NCBI GenBank assembly: GCA_947568835.1
Contig: OX387610.1
Location: forward strand, 17,035,050 to 17,099,049
Source: Protonemura montana
Lineage: Eukaryota; Arthropoda; Insecta; Plecoptera; Nemouridae
Reading direction: 5' to 3'
Length of the DNA stretch: 64,000 bases
Shown here: piece after piece, positions 11,957 to 23,215 of the stretch
Numbering within the stretch: position 1 is the stretch's first letter
How the letters are laid out: the number at the start of each line of letters is the position of its first letter
Notes under the pieces: model-generated
Databases searched by the model: none
Told to the model about the DNA's origin: nothing
The model's input: only the letters and a program-made list of their open reading frames with translations
Position numbers and translations under genes: made by a program

Positions 11957-13126
11957 ACGCTCCAGAAACTCTGCCACGCTAGCCAGACGATCCAGACACT
12001 TTGCCTCGCTACCCAGACGCTCCGGAGATTCTGCCTCGCTAGCCAGACGCTCAAGACACTCTGCCTCGCTAGCTAGACGCTCTAGACACTCTGCCATGCT
12101 AACCAGAAGCCCTAGACTATCTGCCACGCTAGCCATAGGCTCCAGACACTCTGCCACGCTAGCAAGAAGCTCCAGTTACTCTACCATGCTAGCTAGACGC
12201 TCCAGACACACTGCCTCGCCAGCCAGGCGCTCCAGACACTCTGGCTCGCTACCCAGACGCTCCAGACACTCTGCCTCGCTAGCTAGGCGCTCCAGACACT
12301 CTGCCTCGCTACCCAGACGCTCCAGGCACTCTGCCTCGCCAGCAAGTTACTTTAGACACTCTGTTTCGCTAGCTAGACGGTCCAGACACTCAGCCATGCT
12401 AGCCAGACGCTCCAGGTACTCTGCCTTGCTACCCAGACGCTCCAGACACACTGCCTCGCTTGCCAGGCGCTCAAAACACTCTGCCACGCTAGCAAGACGC
12501 TCCAGACACTCTGCCACGCTAGCCAGACGCTCCAGACACTCTGCCACGCTAGCAAGACGCTCCAGACACTCTGCCTCGCTACCCAGACGCTCAAGAGACT
12601 CTGCCTCGCTAGCCAGGCGCTTTAGACACTCTGCCTCGCTAGCTAGACGCTTTAGACACTCTGCCTCGCTAGCTAGACGCTCCAGACACTCTACCATGCT
12701 AGCCAGACGCTATAGACTATCCGCCACGCTAGCCATAGGCTCCAGACACTCTGCCACGCTAGCAAGACGCTCCAGACACTCAGCCACGCTCGCCAGACGC
12801 TCCAGACACTCTGCCTCGCTATTCAGACGCTCCAGTTACTCTACCATGCTAGCTAGACGCTCCAGACACTCTGCCTCGCTAGCCAGGCGCTCCAGACACT
12901 CTGCCTCGCTACCCAGACGCTCCAGACTCTCTGTCTTGCTACCCAGGCGCTCCAGAAACTCTGCCTCGCTACCCAGACGCTCCAGACACTCTGCTACGCT
13001 AGCTAGACGCTCCAGACACTCTGCTTCGCTAGCTAGACGCTCCAGACACTCTGCCTTGCTACCCAGACCCTCCAGACACTCTGCCTCGCTAGCCAGGCGC
13101 TCCAGACACGCTGCCTCGCTACCCAG
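11957..13126 (+). repeat. 1,170-bp tandem duplication, copy 1
   Basis: This 39-monomer segment is repeated immediately downstream at an offset of exactly 1,170 bp. It includes the monomers with GACGATCC, CTCCGGAGATT, TTACTTTAG and CTCAAAACACTCTG in the same order. The edges are placed by where the two copies stop agreeing and are uncertain by about one monomer. The copies differ slightly, for example in CAGAAGCCC (12105-12113) against CAGACGCCC one offset later. Confidence 0.85.
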
Positions 13127-14296
13127 ACGCTCCAGAAACTCTGCCACGCTAGCCAGACGATCCAGACACTTTGCCTCGCTACCCAGACGCTCCGGAGATT
13201 CTGCCTCGCTAGCCAGACGCTCAAGACACTCTGCCTCGCTAGCTAGACGCTCTAGACACTCTGCCATGCTAACCAGACGCCCTAGACTATCTGCCACGCT
13301 AGCCATAGGCTCCAGACACTCTGCCACGCTAGCAAGAAGCTCCAGTTACTCTACCATGCTAGCTAGACGCTCCAGACACACTGCCTCGCCAGCCAGGCGC
13401 TCCAGACACTCTGGCTCGCTACCCAGACGCTCCAGACACTCTGCCTCGCTAGCTAGGCGCTCCAGACACTCTGCCTCGCTACCCAGACGCTCCAGGCACT
13501 CTGCCTCGCCAGCAAGTTACTTTAGACACTCTGTTTCGCTAGCTAGACGGTCCAGACACTCAGCCATGCTAGCCAGACGCTCCAGGTACTCTGCCTTGCT
13601 ACCCAGACGCTCCAGACACACTGCCTCGCTTGCCAGGCGCTCAAAACACTCTGCCACGCTAGCAAGACGCTCCAGACACTCTGCCACGCTAGCCAGACGC
13701 TCCAGACACTCTGCCACGCTAGCAAGACGCTCCAGACACTCTGCCTCGCTACCCAGACGCTCAAGAGACTCTGCCTCGCTAGCCAGGCGCTTTAGACACT
13801 CTGCCTCGCTAGCTAGACGCTTTAGACACTCTGCCTCGCTGGCTAGACGCTCCAGACACTCTACCATGCTAGCCAGACGCTATAGACTATCCGCCACGCT
13901 AGCCATAGGCTCCAGACACTCTGCCACGCTAGCAAGACGCTCCAGACACTCAGCCACGCTCGCCAGACGCTCCAGACACTCTGCCTCGCTATTCAGACGC
14001 TCCAGTTACTCTACCATGCTAGCTAGACGCTCCAGACACTCTGCCTCGCTAGCCAGGCGCTCCAGACACTCTGCCTCGCTACCCAGACGCTCCAGACTCT
14101 CTGTCTTGCTACCCAGGCGCTCCAGAAACTCTGCCTCGCTACCCAGACGCTCCAGACACTCTGCTACGCTAGCTAGACGCTCCAGACACTCTGCTTCGCT
14201 AGCTAGACGCTCCAGACACTCTGCCTTGCTACCCAGACCCTCCAGACACTCTGCCTCGCTAGCCAGGCGCTCCAGACACGCTGCCTCGCTACCCAG
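13127..14296 (+). repeat. 1,170-bp tandem duplication, copy 2
   Basis: Second copy of the 39-monomer segment. It ends where the array changes from the CTCCAGAAACTC type to the CTCCAGACTATC type. The pair is present again at about 43156-44325 and 44326-45495 in the second 31-kb copy, so this duplication is older than the 31-kb one. Confidence 0.85.
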
Positions 14297-15162
14297 ACGC
14301 TCCAGACTATCTGCCACGCTAGCCAGTGGCTCCAGATTATCTGCCACGCTAGCCAGAGGCTCCAGACACTCTGCCACGCTAGCAAGACGCTCCAGACACT
14401 CTGCCTCGCTAGCCAGGCGCTCCAGACACTCTGCCTTGCTACCCAAAATCTCCAGACACTCTGCCTCGCTAGCCAGCCGCTCCAGACACTCTGCCATGCT
14501 AGCCAGAGATTTCAGACACTCTGCTACGCTAGCTAGACGCTCCAGACACTCTGCCACGCTATCTTGACGCTCCAGACACTCTGCCTTGCTACTAAGACCC
14601 TCCAGACACTCTGCCTCGCTAGCCAGGCGCTCCAGACACTCTGCCTCGCAACCCAGACGCTCTAGACACTCTGCCTCGCTAGCCAGCCGCTCCAGACACT
14701 CTGCCATGCCAGCCAGACGTTTCAGACTAACTGCCACGCTAGCCAGAGGTTTCAGACACTCTGCTACGCTAGCTAGACTCTCCAGACTCTCTGCCTCGCT
14801 AGCTAGATGCTCCAGACACTCTGCCTAGCTACCCACACCCTCCAGACACTCTACCTCGCTAGTCAGGCGCTCCAGACACGCTGCCTCGCTACCCAGACGC
14901 TCCAGACTATCTGCCACGCTAGCCAGTGGCTCCAGATTATCTGCCACGCTAGCCAGAGGCTCCAGACACTCTGCTACGCTAGCTAGACGCTCCAGACACT
15001 CTGCCACGCTAGCCAGCCGCTCCAGATACTCTGCCATGCTAGCCAGACGTTTCAGACTTACTGCCACGCTAGCAAGACGCTCCAGACACTCTGCCACGCT
15101 AGTCAGACGCTCCAGACACTCTGCCTCGCTAGCAAGACGCTCCAGAATTTCTGCTTAACTAT

Positions 15163-17536
15163 CCAGACGCTCCACACACTCTGCCATGCTAGCCAGACGC
15201 TGCAGACACTCTGCCTCACTAGCAAAAAGCTCCAGACACTCTGCATCGCTACCCAGGCGCTCCAGACGCTTTGCTTTAATATTTTAATGCTTTAAACACT
15301 CTGTTTCGCTAGCCAGTGGCTCCAGACACTCTGCCACGCTAGCTTGACGCTCCAGGCACTCTGCCTCGCTATTTAGACGCTCCAGAAACTCTGCCTCGCT
15401 AGCTAGGCACTCCAGACACTCTGGCTCGCTACCAGGACGCTCCAGACACTCTGCCTTCCTAGCCAGCCGCTCCAGACACTCTGCCATGCTAGCCAGAGAT
15501 TTCAGACACTCTGCTACGCTAGATAGACGCTCCAGACACTCTGCCACGCTAGCTAAAAGCTCCAGACACTCTGCCTTGCTACTTAGACCCTCCAGACACT
15601 CTGCCTCGCTAGCCAGGCGCTCCAGACACTCTGCCTCGCTACCCAGACGCTCTAGACACTCTGCCTCGCTAGCCAGCCGCTCCAGACACTCTGCCATGAT
15701 AGCCAGACGTTTCAGACTTACTGCCACGCTAGCCAGAGGTTTCAGACACTCTGCTACGCTAGCTAGACTCTCCAGACTCTCTGCCTCGCTAGCTAGATGC
15801 TCCAGACACTCTGCCTTGCTACCCAGACCCTCCAGACACTCTACCTCGCTAGCCAGGCGCTCCAGACACGCTGCCTCGCTACCCAGACGCTCCAGACTAT
15901 CTGCCACGCTAGCCAGTGGCTCCAGATTATCTGCCACGCTAGCCAGAGGCTCCAGACACTCTGCTACGCTAGCTAGACGCTCCAGACACTCTGCCACGCT
16001 AGCCAGCCGCTCCAGACACTCTGCCTTGCTACCCAGACCCTCCAGACACTCTGCCATGCTAGCCAGAGATTTCAGACACTCTGCTACGCTAGCTAGACGC
16101 TCCAGACACTCTGCCACGCTAGCTAGAAGCTCCAGACACTCTGCCTTGCTACTTAGACCCTCCAGACACTCTGCCTCGCTAGCTAGGCGCTCCAGACACT
16201 CTGCCTCGCTACCCAGACGCTCCAGACTATCTGCCACGCTAGCCTGTGGCTCCAGAATATTTGCCACGCTAGCCAGAGGCTCCAGACACTCTGCCACGCT
16301 AGCAAGACGCTCCAGACACTCTGCATCGCTAACCAGGCGCTCCAGACACTCTGCCTCGCTATCCAGTCGCTCCAGACACTCTGCCTCGCTACCCAGACGC
16401 TCCAGACACTCTGCCTCCCTAGCCAGCCGCTCCAGACACTCTGCCATGCTAGCCAGAGATTTCAGACACTCTGCTACGCTAGCTAGACGCTCCAGACACT
16501 CTGCCACGCTAGCTAGACGCTCCAGACACTCTGCCTTGCTACCCAGACCCTCCAGACACTCTGCCCCGCTAGCCAGGCGCTCCAGACACTCTGCCTCGCT
16601 ACCCAGACGCTCCAGAAACTCTGCCACGCTAGCCAGACGATCCAGACACTTTGCCTCGCTACCCAGACGCTCCGGAGACTCTGCCTCGCTACCCAGACGC
16701 TCCAGAAACTCTGCCACGCTAGCCAGACGATCCAGACACTTTGCCTCGCTACCCAGACGCTCCGGAGACTCTGCCTCGCTAGCCAGACGCTCTAGACACT
16801 CTGCCATGCTAACTAGACGCCCTAGACTATCTGCCACGCTAGCCATAGGCTCCAGACACTCTGCCACGCTAGCAAGACGCTCCAGTTACTCTACCATGCT
16901 AGCTAGACGCTCCAGACACACTGCCTCGCCAGCCAGGCGCTCCAGACACTCTGGCTCGCTACCCAGATGCTCCAGACACTCTGCCTCGCTAGCTAGGCGC
17001 TCCAGACACTCTGCCTCGCTACCCAGACGCTCCAGGCACTCTGCCTCGCCAGCAAGTTACTTTAGACACTCTGTTTCGCTAGCTAGACGGTCCAGACACT
17101 CAGCCATGCTAGCCAGACGCTCCAGGTACTCTGCCTTGCTACCCAGACGCTCCAGACACACTGCCTCGCTTGCCAGGCGCTCAAAACACTCTGCCACGCT
17201 AGCAAGACGCTCCAGACACTCTGCCACGCTAGCCAGACGCTCCAGACACTCTGCCACGCTAGCAAGACGCTCCAGACACTCTGCCTCGCTACCCAGACGC
17301 TCAAGAGACTCTGCCTCGCAAGCCAGGCGCTTTAGACACTCTGCCTCGCTAGCTAGACGCTCCAGACACTCTACCATGCTAGCCAGACGCTATAGACTAT
17401 CCGCCACGCTAGTCATAGGCTCCAGACACTCTGCCACGCTAGCAAGACGCTCCAGACACTCAGCCACGCTCGCCAGACGCTCCAGACACTCTGCCTCGCT
17501 ATTCAGACGCTCCAGTTACTCTACCATGCTAGCTAG
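15163..17536 (+). repeat. Higher-order block left of the insertion
   Basis: It opens with the same monomers as 8473 and 11083, but with CTCCACACACTC at 15170-15181 in place of CTCCAGACACTC. Block A is at about 15267-15305. It is cut at 17536 by the AT-rich insertion. A 90-bp duplication lies inside it (16591-16770). Both strands have long open stretches here (plus 15486-17597, minus 16867-15284), again built only of the repeat decapeptides. Confidence 0.8.
16591..16770 (+). repeat. 90-bp (3-monomer) perfect tandem duplication
   Basis: Positions 16591-16680 and 16681-16770 are identical. Each holds three monomers marked by CTCCAGAAACTC, GACGATCC and CTCCGGAGACTC. Other parts of the array carry this triplet once (for example 11941-12030, with GGAGATTC). 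It is present at 47790-47969 in the second 31-kb copy. Confidence 0.93.
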
Positions 17537-17777
17537 TTTTACACTTATTAATATTATTATGATCACTGCTTTTATTATTTGTTACCATTATAATTGACAT
17601 GCATTATTATTATTATTATTTTTTCCTTTTCTATTTCCATAAGAAGTTATTATTCATTTTTTTTTTTTTTTTCATATTTTTATATCTTATAATATAGTAT
17701 AGTCTGTACATTCCTCTGTATTACAACAGAGTAGGAATTCCTAGACTTAAATAATAAATAAATAAATAAATAAATAG
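17537..17777 (+). mobile_element. 241-bp AT-rich insertion, likely 3' end of a non-LTR retroposon (LINE or SINE), copy 1
   Basis: This is the only stretch type not built from the 30-bp monomer. It interrupts a monomer between CTAGCTAG and ACGCTCC. The same monomers run uninterrupted at 9946/9947, 12856/12857 and 14026/14027, which gives the exact edges. It contains an ATT run (17603-17620), 16 T residues (17657-17672), a hairpin with stem CTCTGT/ACAGAG (17714-17731), the 12-bp palindrome TAGGAATTCCTA (17732-17743) and a tail of AAAT repeats to the end. A short stem followed by a microsatellite tail is usual at the 3' ends of CR1/L2- or RTE-like LINEs and the SINEs that use them. The shared flank is only TAG, so there is at most a 3-bp target duplication. 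No coding part remains; the family is inferred. Confidence 0.6.
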
Positions 17778-19139
17778 ACGCTCCAGACACTCTGCCTCGC
17801 TAGCCAGGCGCTCCAGACACTCTGCCTCGCTACCCAGACGCTCCAGACTCTCTGTCTTGCTACCCAGGCGCTCCAGACACTCTGCCTCGCTACCCAGACG
17901 CTCCAGACACTCTGCTACGCTAGCTAGACGCTCCAGACACTCTGTCTTGCTATCCAGACGCTCCAGACCCTCTGCTTTGCTAGCCAGGCGCTCCAGACAC
18001 TCTGATTCGCTACACAGACGCTCCAGTCACTTTGCCTCGCTACTTAGACACACCAGACACTCTGCTTCGCTAGCTAGACGCTCCAGACACTCTGCCTTGC
18101 TACTCAGACCCTCCAGACACTCTGCCTCGCTAGCCAGGCGCTCCAGACACGCTGCCTCGCTACCCAGACGCTCCAGACTATCTGCCACGCTAGCCAGTGG
18201 CTCCAGATTATCTGCCACGCTAGCCAGAGGCTCCAGACACTCTGCAACGCTAGCAAGACGCTCCAGACACTCTGCCTCGCTAGCCAGGCGCTCCAGACAC
18301 TCTGCCTTGCTACCCAAAGTCTCCAGACACTCTGCCTCGCTAGCCAGCCGCTCCAGACACTCTGCCATGCTAGCCAGAGATTTCAGACACTCTGCTACGC
18401 TAGCTAGACGCTCCAGACACTCTGCCACGCTATCTTGACGCTCCAGACACTCTGCCTTGCTACTAAGACCCTCCAGACACTCTGCCTCGCTAGCCAGGCG
18501 CTCCAGACACTCTGCCTCGCTACCCAGACGCTCTAGACACTCTGCCTCGCTAGCCAGCCGCTCCAGACACTCTGCCATGACAGCCAGACGTTTCAGACTT
18601 ACTGCCACGCTAGCCAGAGGTTTCAGACACTCTGCTACGCTAGCTAGACTCTCCAGACTCTCTGCCTCGCTAGCTAGATGCTCCAGACACTCTGCCTTGC
18701 TACCCAGACCCTCCAGACACTCTACCTCGCTAGCCAGGCGCTCCAGACACGCTGCCTCGCTACCCAGACGCTCCAGACTATCTGCCACGCTAGCCAGTGG
18801 CTCCAGATTATCTGCCACGCTAGCCAGAGGCTCCAGACACTCTGCTACGCTAGCTAGACGCTCCAGACACTCTGCCACGCTAGCCAGCCGCTCCAGACAC
18901 TCTGCCATGCTAGCCCGACGTTTCAGACTTACTGCCACGCGAGCCAGAGGTTTCAGACACTCTGCTACGCTAGCTAGACTCTCCAGACTCTCTGCCTCGC
19001 TAGCTAGACGCTCCAGACACTCTGCCTTGCTACCCAGACCCTCCAGACACTCTGCCTCGCTAGCCAGGCGCTCCAGACACGCTGCCTCGCTACCCAGACG
19101 CTCCAGTTTCTCTGTCTTGCTAGCTAGTCGCTCTAGACA
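17778..19139 (+). repeat. Array segment right of the insertion
   Basis: Ordinary monomers resume one base out of the earlier 30-bp register because the insert is 241 bp long. The first monomers continue those cut at 17536. Later ones include the GATTCGCTAC, ACTTAGACACACC and ACCCAAAGTCTCC types. The segment ends where the first full marker block C of the downstream series begins. Confidence 0.8.
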
Positions 19140-19962
19140 CTAAGCCTCGGTAAAAAGACACTCCAGACACTTTTCCCCGCTTGCCAGACTCTCCAGACAG
19201 TCTGCCTTAGAAGCAAGACGCTCCAGACATTCTGCCTCACTTGCTAGACGCTCTAAACACTCTGTCTTAGAAGCAAGACGCTCCAGACACCCTGTCTCGC
19301 TTGCCAGACGCTCCAAACACTCTGTCTTAGAAGCAAGACGCTCCAGACACCCTGTTTGGCATGCCTGACGCTCCAGATACTCTGCTTTGCTTGCCAGACG
19401 CTCCAGACACTCTACCACGCTAGCCAGAAGCTACAGACACTCTACTTTGCTAGGAAGACGCTTTAGACACTCTACCTCGGTAATAAAACGCTCCAGAAAC
19501 TCTGCCTCGCTTGCAAGACGCTCCAGACTATCTGCCTTCCTAGCCAGACTCTTCAGAAGCTCTGCCATGCTAGCAATTCGCTCCAGACACTTTGCCTCAC
19601 TAGCAAGAAGCTCCAGGCACTCTGCTTTGCTTGCCAGACGCTCCAGACACTCATCCATGCTAGCCAGACGCTCCAGACACGCTGCCTCGCTAAAAAGACG
19701 CTTCAGACACTCTGCCTCGCTAAAAAGACGCTCTAGACACTCTGCTTTGCTAGCAAGACGTTTCAGACACTCTTCCTCGCTAGCTAGACGCCCCAGACAC
19801 TCTGCCTTGGAAGTAAGATGATCCAGACTATCTGCCACGCTAGCTAGACGCTCCAGACACTCTGCATTGGTAGTTAGATGCTCCAGACTATCTGCCACGC
19901 TAGCTAGACGCTCCAGACACTCTGCCTCGCTACCCAGACGCTCCAGAAACTCTGCCTCGCTA

Positions 19963-20061
19963 GATTGGCGTCAGATACTTTGCCTTGCTAGACAGACGCT
20001 CCATACACTCTCGTTTTATTGCAAATCGCTTCAGACACTTTGCCTCGGTAATAACACGCAC
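19963..20061 (+). repeat. Marker block B: diverged monomers with a 2-bp deficit (one of 18)
   Basis: Block B starts with GATTGGCGTCAG, whose monomer is 28 bp long, continues through CATACACTCTCG into TTTTATTGCAAATCGCTT, and usually ends with CTCGGTAATAACACGC. Starts: 2029, 5147, 8204, 19963, 22091, 24039, 27564, 29992, 31640, 33258, 36857, 38534, 51162, 53290, 55238, 58763, 61191 and 62839. The first three lack the GGTAATAACACGC part. It always follows the 60-bp dimers and a CTCCAGAAACTC monomer, so the whole neighbourhood has been copied as a block. Confidence 0.88.
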
Positions 20062-20280
20062 AAGAAACTCTGCCTCGCTAGCAAGACGCTCCAGACACGC
20101 TGCCTCGCTACCCAGACGCTCCAGACTATCTGCCACGCTAGCCAGTGGCTCCAGATTATCTGCCACGCTAGCCAGAGGCTCCAGACACTCTGCCACGCTA
20201 GCAAGACGCTCCAGGCACTCTGCCTCGCTAGCCAGGCGCTCCAGACACTCTGCCTTGCTACCCAAAATCTCCAGACACTC

Positions 20281-20640
20281 TGCCTCGCTAGCCAGCCGCT
20301 CCAGACACTCTGCCATGCTAGCCAGAGATTTCAGACACTCTGCTACGCTAGCTAGACGCTCCAGACACTCTGCCACGCTATCTTGACGCTCCAGACACTC
20401 TGCCTTGCTACTAAGACCCTCCAGACACTCTGCCTCGCTAGCCAGGCGCTCCAGACACTCTGCCTCGCTAGCCAGCCGCTCCAGACACTCTGCCATGCTA
20501 GCCAGAGATTTCAGACACTCTGCTACGCTAGCTAGACGCTCCAGACACTCTGCCACGCTATCTTGACGCTCCAGACACTCTGCCTTGCTACTAAGACCCT
20601 CCAGACACTCTGCCTCGCTAGCCAGGCGCTCCAGACACTC
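20281..20640 (+). repeat. 180-bp (6-monomer) perfect tandem duplication
   Basis: Positions 20281-20460 and 20461-20640 agree at every base I compared. Each contains the AGATTTCAG, TATCTTGACG and TACTAAGACCC monomers. The neighbouring unit has this block once (22409-22588). It is repeated at 51480-51839 in the second 31-kb copy. Confidence 0.92.
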
Positions 20641-21267
20641 TGCCTCGCTACCCAGACGCTCTAGACACTCTGCCTCGCTAGCCAGCCGCTCCAGACACTC
20701 TGCCATGACAGCCAGACGTTTCAGACTTACTGCCACGCTAGCCAGAGGTTTCAGACACTCTGCTACGCTAGCTAGACTCTCCAGACTCTCTGCCTCGCTA
20801 GCTAGATGCTCCAGACACTCTGCCTTGCTACCCAGACCCTCCAGACACTCTACCTCGCTAGCCAGGCGCTCCAGACACGCTGCCTCGCTACCCAGACGCT
20901 CCAGACTATCTGCCACGCTAGCCAGTGGCTCCAGATTATCTGCCACGCTAGCCAGAGGCTCCAGACACTCTGCTACGCTAGCTAGACGCTCCAGACACTC
21001 TGCCACGCTAGCCAGCCGCTCCAGACACTCTGCCATGCTAGCCCGACGTTTCAGACTTACTGCCACGCGAGCCAGAGGTTTCAGACACTCTGCTACGCTA
21101 GCTAGACTCTCCAGACTCTCTGCCTCGCTAGCTAGACGCTCCAGACACTCTGCCTTGCTACCCAGACCCTCCAGACACTCTGCCTCGCTAGCCAGGCGCT
21201 CCAGACACGCTGCCTCGCTACCCAGACGCTCCAGTTTCTCTGTCTTGCTAGCTAGTCGCTCTAGACA

Positions 21268-23215
21268 CTAAGCCTCGGTAAAAAGACACTCCAGACACTT
21301 TTCCCCGCTTGCCAGACTCTCCAGACAGTCTGCCTTAGAAGCAAGACGCTCCAGACATTCTGCCTCACTTGCTAGACGCTCTAAACACTCTGTCTTAGAA
21401 GCAAGACGCTCCAGACACCCTGTCTCGCTTGCCAGACGCTCCAAACACTCTGTCTTAGAAGCAAGACGCTCCAGACACCCTGTTTGGCATGCCTGACGCT
21501 CCAGATACTCTGCTTTGCTTGCCAGACGCTCCAGACACTCTACCACGCTAGCCAGAAGCTACAGACACTCTACTTTGCTAGGAAGACGCTTTAGACACTC
21601 TACCTCGGTAATAAAACGCTCCAGAAACTCTGCCTCGCTTGCAAGACGCTCCAGACTATCTGCCTTCCTAGCCAGACTCTTCAGAAGCTCTGCCATGCTA
21701 GCAATTCGCTCCAGACACTTTGCCTCACTAGCAAGAAGCTCCAGGCACTCTGCTTTGCTTGCCAGACGCTCCAGACACTCATCCATGCTAGCCAGACGCT
21801 CCAGACACGCTGCCTCGCTAAAAAGACGCTTCAGACACTCTGCCTCGCTAAAAAGACGCTCTAGACACTCTGCTTTGCTAGCAAGACGTTTCAGACACTC
21901 TTCCTCGCTAGCTAGACGCCCCAGACACTCTGCCTTGGAAGTAAGATGATCCAGACTATCTGCCACGCTAGCTAGACGCTCCAGACACTCTGCATTGGTA
22001 GTTAGATGCTCCAGACTATCTGCCACGCTAGCTAGACGCTCCAGACACTCTGCCTCGCTACCCAGACGCTCCAGAAACTCTGCCTCGCTAGATTGGCGTC
22101 AGATACTTTGCCTTGCTAGACAGACGCTCCATACACTCTCGTTTTATTGCAAATCGCTTCAGACACTTTGCCTCGGTAATAACACGCACAAGAAACTCTG
22201 CCTCGCTAGCAAGACGCTCCAGACACGCTGCCTCGCTACCCAGACGCTCCAGACTATCTGCCACGCTAGCCAGTGGCTCCAGATTATCTGCCACGCTAGC
22301 CAGAGGCTCCAGACACTCTGCCACGCTAGCAAGACGCTCCAGACACTCTGCCTCGCTAGCCAGGCGCTCCAGACACTCTGCCTTGCTACCCAAAATCTCC
22401 AGACACTCTGCCTCGCTAGCCAGCCGCTCCAGACACTCTGCCATGCTAGCCAGAGATTTCAGACACTCTGCTACGCTAGCTAGACGCTCCAGACACTCTG
22501 CCACGCTATCTTGACGCTCCAGACACTCTGCCTTGCTACTAAGACCCTCCAGACACTCTGCCTCGCTAGCCAGGCGCTCCAGACACTCTGCCTCGCTACC
22601 CAGACGCTCTAGACACTCTGCCTCGCTAGCCAGCCGCTCCAGACACTCTGCCATGACAGCCAGACGTTTCAGACTTACTGCCACGCTAGCCAGAGGTTTC
22701 AGACACTCTGCTACGCTAGCTAGACTCTCCAGACTCTCTGCCTCGCTAGCTAGATGCTCCAGACACTCTGCCTTGCTACCCAGACCCTCCAGACACTCTA
22801 CCTCGCTAGCCAGGCGCTCCAGACACGCTGCCTCGCTACCCAGACGCTCCAGACTATCTGCCACGCTAGCCAGTGGCTCCAGATTATCTGCCACGCTAGC
22901 CAGAGGCTCCAGACACTCTGCTACGCTAGCTAGACGCTCCAGACACTCTGCCACGCTAGCCAGCCGCTCCAGACACTCTGCCATGCTAGCCCGACGTTTC
23001 AGACTTACTGCCACGCGAGCCAGAGGTTTCAGACACTCTGCTACGCTAGCTAGACTCTCCAGACTCTCTGCCTCGCTAGCTAGACGCTCCAGACACTCTG
23101 CCTTGCTACCCAGACCCTCCAGACACTCTGCCTCGCTAGCCAGGCGCTCCAGACACGCTGCCTCGCTACCCAGACGCTCCAGACTCTCTGTCTTGCTAGC
23201 TAGTCGCTCTAGACA
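21268..23215 (+). repeat. Higher-order unit, 1,948 bp
   Basis: Same order as the preceding unit without the 180-bp duplication: block C at 21268-21546, two 60-bp dimers, block B from 22091, then ordinary monomers ending in the TCTTGCTAGCTAGTCGCTC type. The length is 65 monomers minus the 2 bp missing from block B. Confidence 0.88.

Larger units (their letters stand above)
11083..15162 (+). repeat. Higher-order block, 4,080 bp (136 monomers)
   Basis: It opens like the 8473 block, with block A at about 11187-11225. It is longer mainly because of an internal 1,170-bp tandem duplication. It holds the longest open stretch in the window (plus strand, 1,023 codons, 11496-14567), made entirely of the decapeptide RHSASLARRS and variants. 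That stretch has no non-repeat domain, so I do not call it a gene. Confidence 0.8.
19140..21267 (+). repeat. Higher-order unit, 2,128 bp
   Basis: It opens with marker block C (19140-19418), then the GGTAATAAAACG stretch, two 60-bp dimers (19798-19917) and block B (19963-20061). A run of ordinary monomers follows. It is the same as the next unit (1,948 bp) plus a 180-bp internal duplication, which exactly accounts for the length difference. Confidence 0.88.

Noticed and set aside
11496-14567. 1,023-codon open frame on the plus strand (and its copy at 42695-45766)
   Set aside because: It consists only of the 10-residue repeat set by the 30-bp monomer, has no unique N- or C-terminal domain, and equally long frames lie on the other strand. 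Four of six frames of the consensus lack stops, so such frames are expected.
15284-17597. Overlapping long frames on both strands (plus 703 codons, minus 527 codons)
   Set aside because: Both are repeat-only. The plus frame ends by reading into the AT-rich insert, giving a tail unrelated to any domain. No promoter, splice pattern or start context supports either.
17714-17743. Hairpin plus palindrome as a bacterial terminator
   Set aside because: The setting is a eukaryote-type satellite and no gene precedes it. The stem is only 6 bp and is followed by an A-rich, not T-rich, tract on this strand.
17537-17777. Insert as a MITE or other DNA transposon
   Set aside because: The ends (TTTTACAC and AAATAAATAG) are not inverted repeats, and the AAAT tail points to a retroposon-type end.
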